The notes below the pieces were generated by a model, which worked only from the letters and a program-made list of their open reading frames with translations, was not told the origin of the DNA and made no database searches. DNA of 8,287 nt from Halieaceae bacterium (lineage in GTDB: Bacteria > Pseudomonadota > Gammaproteobacteria > Pseudomonadales > Halieaceae). Shown piece by piece: positions 1 through 5,835 of the stretch; position 1 is the first letter of the stretch; every line of letters starts with the position of its first letter. The stretch covers positions 1 to 8,287 of the forward strand of contig QXYP01000352.1 of assembly GCA_009886815.1 (NCBI GenBank). Reading direction: 5' to 3'. The position numbers and the translations under genes were made by a program.

Positions 1-16
1 TAGCCAATGCATCTTC

Positions 17-43
17 ATAAGCCAAACAGGCTCCATGGCTTAT
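17..43. repeat. Perfect 8-bp inverted repeat upstream of the FKBP gene
   Basis: ATAAGCCA at 17-24 is the exact reverse complement of TGGCTTAT at 36-43, with an 11-base spacer. A smaller hairpin, AGCC (20-23) with GGCT (29-32), is nested inside, so the two folds compete. No T tract follows, so it is not a typical intrinsic terminator. It lies just upstream of the putative FKBP promoter and could be an operator or the 3' end structure of a gene left of the window. The pairing is seen directly; any role is inference. Confidence 0.4.
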
Positions 44-45
44 CA

Positions 46-75
46 GTGGCAGAAGCGCGAGACTCTGAGTAAAAT
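46..75 (+). promoter_or_regulatory. Candidate sigma-70 promoter for the FKBP gene
   Basis: A -10-like TAAAAT at 70-75 matches five of six consensus positions. An upstream GTGGCA at 46-51 matches four of six positions of TTGACA, with an 18-base spacer. Transcription would begin near 82, giving a leader of about 50 bases. A weak pairing CCCCAG (77-82) with CTGGGG (101-106) lies around the predicted start of the transcript. This is a match by eye only; consensus-like hexamers arise often by chance. Confidence 0.35.
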
Positions 76-133
76 ACCCCAGCACGTCCAACGACGCCCT
101 CTGGGGTCGATCACTTTTTTGCAGGATGAAACC

Positions 134-865
134 ATGTTTCGAATGACTACCCGTCGCCTTGCGACTTTTTTGATGGCGCCCGTTCTGGTAGGCGCTATGT
201 CCGCTTGTCAGGAGCAGGCTAAGGAGCCCGAACCCATGACATTAGATACCCCTGAAAAGCGTCTGTCCTACGGTATTGCCCTGCGAATGGGTGAGCGTAT
301 GGCGGCCGATGGCATGACGATGGATGTCGATGCTTATGCAATGGGAATGCGCGACGCGTTTGACGGCGCTGAGCCGCGCCTGAGTGAGGAAGAAATAACC
401 GCGGAAATGATGGCATTTCAGGAAAAAATGCAAGCCGAGCGTGATGGCGAGCAGGCCACAGTGGCTGCGGGTAATTCAGAAGCCGGAGCGGCTTTCCTAG
501 CGGAAAATGCCCAGCGCGATGGCGTCACGGTGACTGAGTCAGGGCTTCAATACGAAGTGGTTGTGGCAGGTTCTGGTGCTAGCCCAGGCGTCGATGACCA
601 GGTTGAGGTCCATTACCGGGGTACCCTAATTGATGGGACGGTATTTGATAGCTCTTATGACCGCGGTCAAACGGTGACCTTTGGCGTCACTCAAGTGATT
701 GCGGGATGGACCGAAGCACTGCAGTTGATGCAAGCAGGGGCCACCTATAAGTTGTATATTCCTAGCGATCTTGCTTACGGAGCGGGTGGTGCTGGTCAGA
801 TTATTGGCCCTAATGCGACGCTCATTTTTGATGTTGAGCTCGTTGCTATTGTCGCCCCAGAGTAA
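134..865 (+). CDS. FKBP-type peptidyl-prolyl cis-trans isomerase, lipoprotein (Mip/FkpA/FklB-like)
   Basis: Predicted 243-residue isomerase of Xaa-Pro bonds that assists folding of exported proteins. I chose the ATG at 134 rather than the in-frame ATG at 35: it has an AGGA at 123-126 and puts a signal peptide at the very N-terminus (RR followed by a hydrophobic stretch, residues 7-24). That peptide ends in a lipobox-like MSAC with the lipidated cysteine at C25. Residue +2 is Gln, not Asp, so sorting to the outer membrane is likely. Residues 36-105 form the helical FKBP N-terminal (dimerisation-type) domain, starting at TPEKRLSYGIALRMG. Residues 138-237 are the FKBP catalytic domain, with the usual pocket residues visible: Y161, F171, D172, V188-I189, W192, Y215 and F232. 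All are present, so it should be active. It appears monocistronic, with its own promoter and terminator. Family assignment is firm; the exact paralogue (mip, fkpA or fklB) is not. Confidence 0.92.
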   Translation: MFRMTTRRLATFLMAPVLVGAMSACQEQAKEPEPMTLDTPEKRLSYGIALRMGERMAADGMTMDVDAYAMGMRDAFDGAEPRLSEEEITAEMMAFQEKMQAERDGEQATVAAGNSEAGAAFLAENAQRDGVTVTESGLQYEVVVAGSGASPGVDDQVEVHYRGTLIDGTVFDSSYDRGQTVTFGVTQVIAGWTEALQLMQAGATYKLYIPSDLAYGAGGAGQIIGPNATLIFDVELVAIVAPE

Positions 866-898
866 ATAAACGCACAGCGCTTTTAAAAAGATGTCAGC

Positions 899-930
899 AA
901 AAGCCCGGTTAGCAGTAACCGGGCTTTTTT
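899..930 (+). terminator. Strong intrinsic terminator after the FKBP gene
   Basis: A perfect 13-bp stem pairs 899-911 with 916-928 around a GCAG tetraloop, and a run of six T covers 925-930. The stem core is GCCCGG/CCGGGC. It lies 33 bases after the FKBP stop codon. On the opposite strand only four T follow the stem, so it may also weakly stop leftward transcripts from gshA, for which I see no other terminator. Bases 931-1102 hold no gene or structure I can support. Confidence 0.92.
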
Positions 931-1102
931 ATGCGCCTGATTTTTCTAACGAGGGTTGATGGGTTTGATTTGGTCTTGAAGTCTGGGTTCGAATAGCTTG
1001 AAGCGGGCCTTGCGACCTAGCGCAGCCGTTACATTTCACGACAGGCTAGCGTTGATACTTTTTAGTTCTCAGTGAGTTCGGGGTAGCTTCGGAGGATACG
1101 AG

Positions 1103-2695
1103 TCAGTCGTCTGCACCTCTGTACTGATTGTAGAACCGATCCAGATAGGTTTGAAAAGATTCCTGAGTATCTTGCTCCATGGCCTTTTGTTGGTTGAGGG
1201 AGACCGCTGTTGCGGTGTGGAACTCAGCCTCCTCAATAGAGCCTAGCGGTCTTGCTAAGTGCCCTTTGTGCCACTGTTTGGAATAATTGAGGGCTAGCTG
1301 CCAAAACGGGGTGTTGGTATCGCGCATTTCTTGCAGAACGCGTCCTGAAGGCGTGCTTTCAGGGTCAACGATTCGTGCAGAGGCGGCAGTCATGGCTTGC
1401 TGGTGCAAATCTGACCCAGCCTCGGCATCCATAGCCTCCGCTGTTTGCGACATGCTATTGAAGAGCTCTTGGGCAACGGTTTGTAACGGTTTTTCGCCTT
1501 CCGGCGTTAACAGCTGCAGGTCGGGAGAACGGCCCTCGTTAACAACCCGACGCAGATTTTCCTGATTGCGTCTCTGCCCGTCTTCATCGCACAGAGGACT
1601 TTCCGATAGGATGGCGTCAACGAGGAATACGTCGATTAACCGCATCGTCTGCGCATCGATTCCCAGCGGTAAGAAAGGGTTGATATCAATACAGCGAATT
1701 TCGATGTATTCAATGCCGCCCCGTTTAAGCGCAACAATCGGGGCCTCACCTGATTGCGCAACCCGCTTGGGTCGGATGGGGCTATAAAATTCATTCTCAA
1801 TTTGTAGCAAAGAGTCATTGAGCTGTGCTCGCTCGCCATTCTCGGTTACATCAAATTGCGCATAGCTAGGGTGCGGTGTGACGATGGCATTGCTGAGTGT
1901 CGCTAAATAATTGTCGAGATTGTTATAGCAAACGTTGAGGCTCGATTGGGCATTACTGGTATAGCCCAGATCGCCCATGCGTAGCGAAGTGGCGTTGGGC
2001 ATGTAAAGACTGGTACCTCCGGCATCGAAAGGAATTAAGGGGTGCTCGCGATTACCGGCAAGAAAGCTGGCGCAAACTGCGGGGGAGGAGCCCAGTAGGT
2101 AAATCAGCAGCCATGCGCGATCGAAAAAATTTCTAATGAGACCCAGATAACCCGCAGTTTGGTAATCCTGCAGCGAGCCGTTGCTGCCTTCCTGCTCCCA
2201 AGCTGCGCGCCAGAACGTTTCAGGCATTGAAAAGTTGTAGTGGATACCCGCGATGGCCTGCATCATGCGTCCATAACGAACACCTAAGCCATTTCGGTAA
2301 ACTCGCTTCATTTGCCCAACATTTGAGCTGCCATAATTGGCAATAGGAATACTTCGATCTCCCGAAACAATACAGGGCATGCTGGCGCCCCAGATTAATT
2401 CACCCTCTAACTGTGAAGCCGTGAATCGATGGATGGCATCGAGTTGCGCCAGGGTGAGCTCCACGTCTTGGGCGACCGGGGTAATAAACTCCAATAAAGA
2501 TTCGGAATAATCGGTGGTAATTGACGGGTGCGTGAGCGCAGACCCCAATGCCTGCGGATGTGGGCTCTGGGCCAGCATTCCCGTGGACGCGTCAACACGC
2601 AGTCCCTCTTTCTCAATACCTCGGCAGATGCCGGCGAGTAAATGCTTGCCAGCGCCCGAAATGAGGTTGTATTTAGCGTTCAGCGGTAAGTCCAA
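1103..2695 (-). CDS. gshA: Glutamate-cysteine ligase (gamma-glutamylcysteine synthetase), proteobacterial type
   Basis: This cytoplasmic enzyme catalyses the ATP-dependent joining of L-glutamate and L-cysteine to gamma-glutamylcysteine, the first and usually rate-limiting step of glutathione synthesis. The predicted protein is 530 residues, close to the ~518 of E. coli GshA, and similar from end to end. Landmarks are GIEKEGLRV (26-34), HPQALGSALTH (46-56), TTDYSESLLEFITPV (60-74), GIHYNFS (150-156), SDLGYT-like GDLGYT (241-246), NEFYSPIRPKR (301-311) and GGIEYIEIR (326-334). Acidic and basic residues of the active site (E28, E30, D62, E69, H152, E329, R334) are in place. The start is TTG at 2695-2693: a stop codon lies three codons upstream in frame and there is no early ATG, while the family N-terminus fits. 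The Shine-Dalgarno is weak (GGAG about 12 bases away). It is transcribed divergently from pilU and appears to stand alone. No gshB is in view. Confidence 0.96.
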   Translation of the reverse strand: MDLPLNAKYNLISGAGKHLLAGICRGIEKEGLRVDASTGMLAQSPHPQALGSALTHPSITTDYSESLLEFITPVAQDVELTLAQLDAIHRFTASQLEGELIWGASMPCIVSGDRSIPIANYGSSNVGQMKRVYRNGLGVRYGRMMQAIAGIHYNFSMPETFWRAAWEQEGSNGSLQDYQTAGYLGLIRNFFDRAWLLIYLLGSSPAVCASFLAGNREHPLIPFDAGGTSLYMPNATSLRMGDLGYTSNAQSSLNVCYNNLDNYLATLSNAIVTPHPSYAQFDVTENGERAQLNDSLLQIENEFYSPIRPKRVAQSGEAPIVALKRGGIEYIEIRCIDINPFLPLGIDAQTMRLIDVFLVDAILSESPLCDEDGQRRNQENLRRVVNEGRSPDLQLLTPEGEKPLQTVAQELFNSMSQTAEAMDAEAGSDLHQQAMTAASARIVDPESTPSGRVLQEMRDTNTPFWQLALNYSKQWHKGHLARPLGSIEEAEFHTATAVSLNQQKAMEQDTQESFQTYLDRFYNQYRGADD

Positions 2696-2721
2696 GGGCG
2701 TCTAAATCTCCAGAGACAGGC

Positions 2722-2748
2722 GGCGCCTTGGGATGAAATATAGGCGCC
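2722..2748. promoter_or_regulatory. Dyad in the gshA-pilU divergent intergenic region
   Basis: GGCGCCT at 2722-2728 is the reverse complement of AGGCGCC at 2742-2748, with a 13-base AT-richer spacer. The dyad lies in the 154-base gap between the divergent starts of gshA (2695) and pilU (2850), where a shared regulator could act on both. An AT-rich TATATT (minus strand, 2742-2737) sits in the spacer and could be a gshA -10 element, and TTTAAT at 2756-2761 could be a pilU -10 element. Neither has a convincing -35 at normal spacing. The repeat is seen directly; regulatory function is inference. Confidence 0.35.
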
Positions 2749-2787
2749 AGTCGGGTTTAATAGCGGGGCAAGTGTAAGTGCTGTTTT

Positions 2788-2820
2788 CGCTGGGGTACAG
2801 CGAGACATTCAAAAGTCTCG
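2788..2820 (+). promoter_or_regulatory. Two overlapping hairpins in the pilU leader
   Basis: CGCTG (2788-2792) pairs with CAGCG (2798-2802) around a 5-base loop. Immediately after it, CGAGAC (2801-2806) pairs with GTCTCG (2815-2820) around ATTCAAAA. The two stems share bases 2801-2802, so they cannot both form completely. They end 16 bases before the pilU Shine-Dalgarno. There is no T tract, so this is not an intrinsic terminator; a leader structure affecting translation or mRNA stability is possible. Confidence 0.35.
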
Positions 2821-2836
2821 GTGGTACCAGGCCAAC

Positions 2837-2843
2837 AAGGAGG
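2837..2843 (+). promoter_or_regulatory. Strong ribosome binding site deciding the pilU start
   Basis: AAGGAGG, a near-perfect Shine-Dalgarno, is followed by six bases and then ATG at 2850. This selects 2850 over the in-frame ATG at 2778, which would add 24 residues unlike PilU and translate through the leader hairpins. Confidence 0.85.
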
Positions 2844-2849
2844 TTGGGC

Positions 2850-3959
2850 ATGAAAATTGAAGTGTGGTTAAAGATTTTAGCGGAGCAAGGGGGGTCGGAT
2901 CTGTTTCTCAGCACCGGCGCACCACCGTGTGCGAAATTTGATGGGGCGTTGAGACCCGTCGCCGCAGAGGTATTAAAGCCCGGTGAAATTGCAGTCATCG
3001 CCGATGAGATCATGGACGATACGCAGCGTGAGGAGTTTCGTAACGAACTCGAGCTGAACCTAGCTGTTTCAATATCGGGGGTTGGGCGGTTTCGGGTCAA
3101 TATTTTCAATCAGCGTAACCAAGTCTCGATAGTGGCACGGCATATTGTCACTGATATTCCGAATTGGGAAAACTTGGGACTGCCGCCCCTTCTCACTGAA
3201 CTGATTATGGAAAAAAGAGGGCTGATTCTGTTTGTGGGTGCTACGGGATCAGGCAAGTCCACATCGTTGGCCGCCTTGATCGACTATCGCAATTCAAACA
3301 ATGCCGGCCATATCGTCACTATTGAAGACCCCATCGAGTTTGTACATCGTCACAAGCGATCAATTGTTAATCAGCGTGAGGTCGGCGTCGATACTCGAAG
3401 TTGGCATAACGCGCTGAAAAACACCTTGCGACAAGCTCCCGATGCCATTCTTATTGGCGAAATCCGCGATCGTGAGACGATGGAGCAGGCGATCTCTTTT
3501 GCCGAGACGGGGCATTTATGCATTTCTACGCTCCACGCCAACAATGCTAACCAAGCCCTAGACCGCATTATTAACTTCTTTCCAGAGGCCAAGCGCGCGC
3601 AGTTATTACTGGACTTATCGCTCAACCTGCGCGCTTTTATTTCTCAGCGTTTGCTTCCTGCTAAAGACGGTGGGCGTGCAGCGGCTATCGAGATTTTGTT
3701 GGGTACTCCCAGTATCAGCGAATTGATCATTAGAGGGGAGATTGCGGGCATTAAAGAAATGATGGAGAAGTCTGAAAATATTGGTATGAAGACCTTTGAT
3801 AAGGCGCTGTTCGATCTTGTACAGGAAGGAAGAATTACCGAAGAAGAGGCACTAAAAAATGCCGATTCCGGGAATAACCTGAGGCTTCGATTTAAACTGG
3901 CCAGAGATGATGGCAGCCAGGGAGGAACAGGGGGATTATCCCTAGAGGATATTAATTGA
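2850..3959 (+). CDS. pilU: Type IV pilus retraction-type ATPase PilU
   Basis: This 369-residue cytoplasmic secretion ATPase of the PilT/GspE superfamily supports twitching motility. PilU is known to work together with PilT as an auxiliary retraction motor. The N-terminal PAS-like domain covers about 1-105 and begins with the typical GGSDLFL motif (14-20). The ATPase domain follows, with Walker A GATGSGKST (130-138), Asp box TIEDPIEF (157-164), Walker B ILIGEIR (200-206, catalytic E204) and His box STLHANNA (226-233). PilU rather than PilT is indicated by NTLRQAPD (191-198), the LHANNANQALDRIINFFP block (228-245) and DLSLNL (255-260). The tail ends in GLSLEDIN, as in Pseudomonas PilU-type proteins. 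All catalytic residues are present. In Pseudomonas pilU directly follows pilT; here the upstream neighbour is divergent gshA, so pilU stands alone and pilT must lie outside the window if present. Confidence 0.95.
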   Translation: MKIEVWLKILAEQGGSDLFLSTGAPPCAKFDGALRPVAAEVLKPGEIAVIADEIMDDTQREEFRNELELNLAVSISGVGRFRVNIFNQRNQVSIVARHIVTDIPNWENLGLPPLLTELIMEKRGLILFVGATGSGKSTSLAALIDYRNSNNAGHIVTIEDPIEFVHRHKRSIVNQREVGVDTRSWHNALKNTLRQAPDAILIGEIRDRETMEQAISFAETGHLCISTLHANNANQALDRIINFFPEAKRAQLLLDLSLNLRAFISQRLLPAKDGGRAAAIEILLGTPSISELIIRGEIAGIKEMMEKSENIGMKTFDKALFDLVQEGRITEEEALKNADSGNNLRLRFKLARDDGSQGGTGGLSLEDIN

Positions 3960-3980
3960 GGGTATTTTTATAACCCCCAA
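3956..3980. terminator. Weak candidate hairpin between convergent pilU and the DUF1631 gene
   Basis: Bases 3956-3965 can pair with 3970-3980 around a TTTT loop, with one A-C mismatch and one bulged A; the strong part is GGGT/ACCC. It begins at the pilU stop codon and fills most of the 26-base convergent gap. No T tract follows the stem on either strand, so efficient intrinsic termination is doubtful. If it does not terminate, transcripts of the two convergent genes would overlap. Confidence 0.25.
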
Positions 3981-3985
3981 TTTCA

Positions 3986-5776
3986 CTATGGACGCCTATC
4001 GAGGCGCTCTTGCTGCTGAAACAGTTGGCTCGCGGTCTCGCGGAAGTTGGTTTTTCGCTCCAAGATATCGACCATATCCCTGTCAATCAGTGCAACCAGC
4101 TGCGGAACCGTGAGTTCGCGCATTTTAATGCCTTCTCGATTGGTAAAAATATAACTGTTCTTTTCTAGGTCGCAGGCAACGATTTTCGCCATAAGGGGTG
4201 GGTCGCGATCGTGAAATCCTAGCCAGGTTCCCATGGGGATTTGTAGTTTCACGATGGTATTACTTTCGTATGAAGGTTCGGTGAACCGTGGCGGGTGGTT
4301 TTTATTGATGTTCAGTGCTGAGGACCCTGGCTCAGTGTTCTCGCTGTTTGTGGGTTCATCTTCTACCTTGGGCTCCATGTCATCTTTGGACAGGCTGGTT
4401 GGGTCGCCATCGGTTGAGGCGTCATCAATTCGGTTAGGTGTCGGTTCAGGCTGGGAGAGAGTTGTGGGTTGTTGCTCTCGGCGCTGTTCAATGGCGCTGG
4501 CCATGGCAAGACAGAAGCTATCCGGGGTTTCGAGGCAATGGACTTCACCTGAGCTTATTAATGTCCGAAATTCGTGCAGAGACTTACGCAGTATCCGGTT
4601 ACCCATTAGGTCGGTGAAAACGAGATAGTAGTTGTTGATGAGCGTTCCTGCGAAGCGCAGGCGGATCGCACCGGTTGCTGTCTGCATAACAAACCAGTGC
4701 CCGGGCCGAAGGTTTAATGCGGTTAAATCATTGGAACTAATTGGCAAGCTATTACCATCGCCCACAGCGATGAGGTCGACTTGCTGTAACCCGAGGTCTT
4801 CCCCCCGTAAATTTCGCAGCATCGCATATTCAATCAACCCCACGGTGCTTGCTACAGCCTCAGTATTGTCTTGCAGGCTGATCAGCTGCTTCGACAAGGT
4901 GATCGAAATTTGTTGCATGGTCATGTAGAGCCGATGCAGCGCGTCGCCATTGGTTGGGCTGACCGGTTGCACGACGTCGACCAATAGCTGAGTCGTATCC
5001 ATGAAAGTTCGCCACTGGGTGCTGTCAAAGCCGTTTTTTACTGCGATGCACACACCGCTCTCATACCAGTCTGATGCAATAAACTGGGCAACCGCCTCGG
5101 GCAATGAGACTTCAGCGATGGCCGTATTAATGAGCCACGCAGCCGCTTGTCGAACAGCATCTTCCCCCAAGTGCTTCAATTCGCGTTCCAAGAGCAGGTT
5201 GTCGAATTGTTCAAGCTGAGCCTGCTGGCCGTGCAGCTTTTGCTCAAGCAGAGTCCGAATTTCATCAACCAGCGGCTCGCTTGGGAAGTCGGTCTGCAGA
5301 CGCTCCAATAGGCTTTCGGTGGTTCTCAGCATGTTGAGCGCTTTATCACCCAGACCGGCATGCCAACCTTTGAAGCAATCGTAAAGAACGTCGAGAAGGC
5401 GATGTAAACCATGAGCGCCGGGCGTGAAGAAGCGGGAGTCTCTAAGAGCGAAGGCGGCAGCGAGGGGTCTACTGCGATTTACTAAGGGTTGGATCTCGGG
5501 CGCCCACGTAACTGTGTTGGCCCAGCAGGCAAAGGTGGCATCTATCCAGCACAAAACGGAGGCGCTATCGCTGTCTAGCTGATCGTAGCCAGCCTCTGAG
5601 AGTGCGTCTAATAACGTGTTTTGATCGGGGGTTAAATGCGTTAGTGCCGTCACAAGATCTCTGCCACCCAGGCCTTGGTGATGCCCCTGGGTGTTGAAGT
5701 TGGCCAGTACCTCGGCCTCCAGCGACCTTGTTAAGGGTAGCCTACCACCGTCCTTGGTGGTTTCTTTATTGTCCAC
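3986..5776 (-). CDS. DUF1631 family protein of unknown function with two C-terminal modules
   Basis: Predicted cytoplasmic protein of 596 residues, with no signal peptide or membrane segment; no biochemical function is known to me. Family-typical stretches are SRPLAAAFALRDSRFF followed by HRLLDVL (about 102-131), then a region with LPEAVAQFI, a conserved W, and LLVDVVQP (about 225-271). The C-terminal module begins at LRPGHWF (356-362) and runs to about 421. An acidic Ser/Thr/Pro-rich, probably disordered linker (about 433-505) leads to a second copy of the module, IPMGTWLGF (513-521) to about 578. The ending is rich in Gln and Arg. I chose GTG at 5776 because GAGGA lies six bases before it; ATG at 5791 has no Shine-Dalgarno and adds five residues. 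At about 600 residues it is shorter than the 700 or more that I recall as usual. It follows the VWA gene after 59 bases with no terminator between, so it is probably in the same operon. Some relatives are misannotated as thymidine phosphorylase; no such motif is visible. Confidence 0.78.
   Translation of the reverse strand: MDNKETTKDGGRLPLTRSLEAEVLANFNTQGHHQGLGGRDLVTALTHLTPDQNTLLDALSEAGYDQLDSDSASVLCWIDATFACWANTVTWAPEIQPLVNRSRPLAAAFALRDSRFFTPGAHGLHRLLDVLYDCFKGWHAGLGDKALNMLRTTESLLERLQTDFPSEPLVDEIRTLLEQKLHGQQAQLEQFDNLLLERELKHLGEDAVRQAAAWLINTAIAEVSLPEAVAQFIASDWYESGVCIAVKNGFDSTQWRTFMDTTQLLVDVVQPVSPTNGDALHRLYMTMQQISITLSKQLISLQDNTEAVASTVGLIEYAMLRNLRGEDLGLQQVDLIAVGDGNSLPISSNDLTALNLRPGHWFVMQTATGAIRLRFAGTLINNYYLVFTDLMGNRILRKSLHEFRTLISSGEVHCLETPDSFCLAMASAIEQRREQQPTTLSQPEPTPNRIDDASTDGDPTSLSKDDMEPKVEDEPTNSENTEPGSSALNINKNHPPRFTEPSYESNTIVKLQIPMGTWLGFHDRDPPLMAKIVACDLEKNSYIFTNREGIKMRELTVPQLVALIDRDMVDILERKTNFRETASQLFQQQERLDRRP
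4043..4711 (-). repeat. Coding-level internal duplication: two copies of a beta-rich module in the DUF1631 protein
   Basis: Copy A (residues 356-421, bases 4711-4514) and copy B (513-578, bases 4240-4043) align without gaps from their GxW motifs to a shared final Phe. Both have GxW, then exactly 25 residues, then FT, three residues and G, followed by a helix with LI, V and LE in register. By eye about 11 of 63 positions are identical. The DNA itself is not recognisably repeated, so the duplication is old. Residue numbers count from the GTG at 5776. Confidence 0.6.
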
Positions 5777-5782
5777 TGCGCT

Positions 5783-5787
5783 TCCTC
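5783..5787 (-). promoter_or_regulatory. Ribosome binding site deciding the DUF1631 start
   Basis: On the minus strand GAGGA at 5787-5783 is followed by six bases and then GTG at 5776. It lies downstream of the alternative ATG at 5791, which lacks such a signal. Confidence 0.6.
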
Positions 5788-5835
5788 GCATTTCAGCCGT
5801 GTCTGCACAATAGGACGAGATCTAACTTCGGCGCG

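Noticed and set aside
77..120. CCCCAG/CTGGGG hairpin followed by a T run, resembling a terminator or attenuator
   Set aside because: The stem is only six pairs around an 18-base loop, and eight mixed bases separate it from the T run. I could not support a terminator.
35..133. N-terminal extension of the FKBP gene from the ATG at 35
   Set aside because: It would place 33 polar residues ahead of a clear lipoprotein signal peptide, has no Shine-Dalgarno, and runs through the likely promoter and the inverted repeat.
985..1000. GGGTTCGAATA, resembling a tRNA T-loop
   Set aside because: The flanking bases do not form a T-arm stem and no acceptor or anticodon arms are found around it.
1287..1787. 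Plus-strand open frames opposite gshA
   Set aside because: They lie wholly within the conserved gshA coding sequence, lack family resemblance and look like antisense shadows.
2778..2849. Upstream in-frame start for pilU
   Set aside because: The extension crosses two hairpins, is unlike PilU N-termini, and the strong AAGGAGG at 2837-2843 points to 2850.
4233..4928. Plus-strand open frames opposite the DUF1631 gene
   Set aside because: No recognisable domain or ribosome binding site; the opposite strand carries the conserved family protein.
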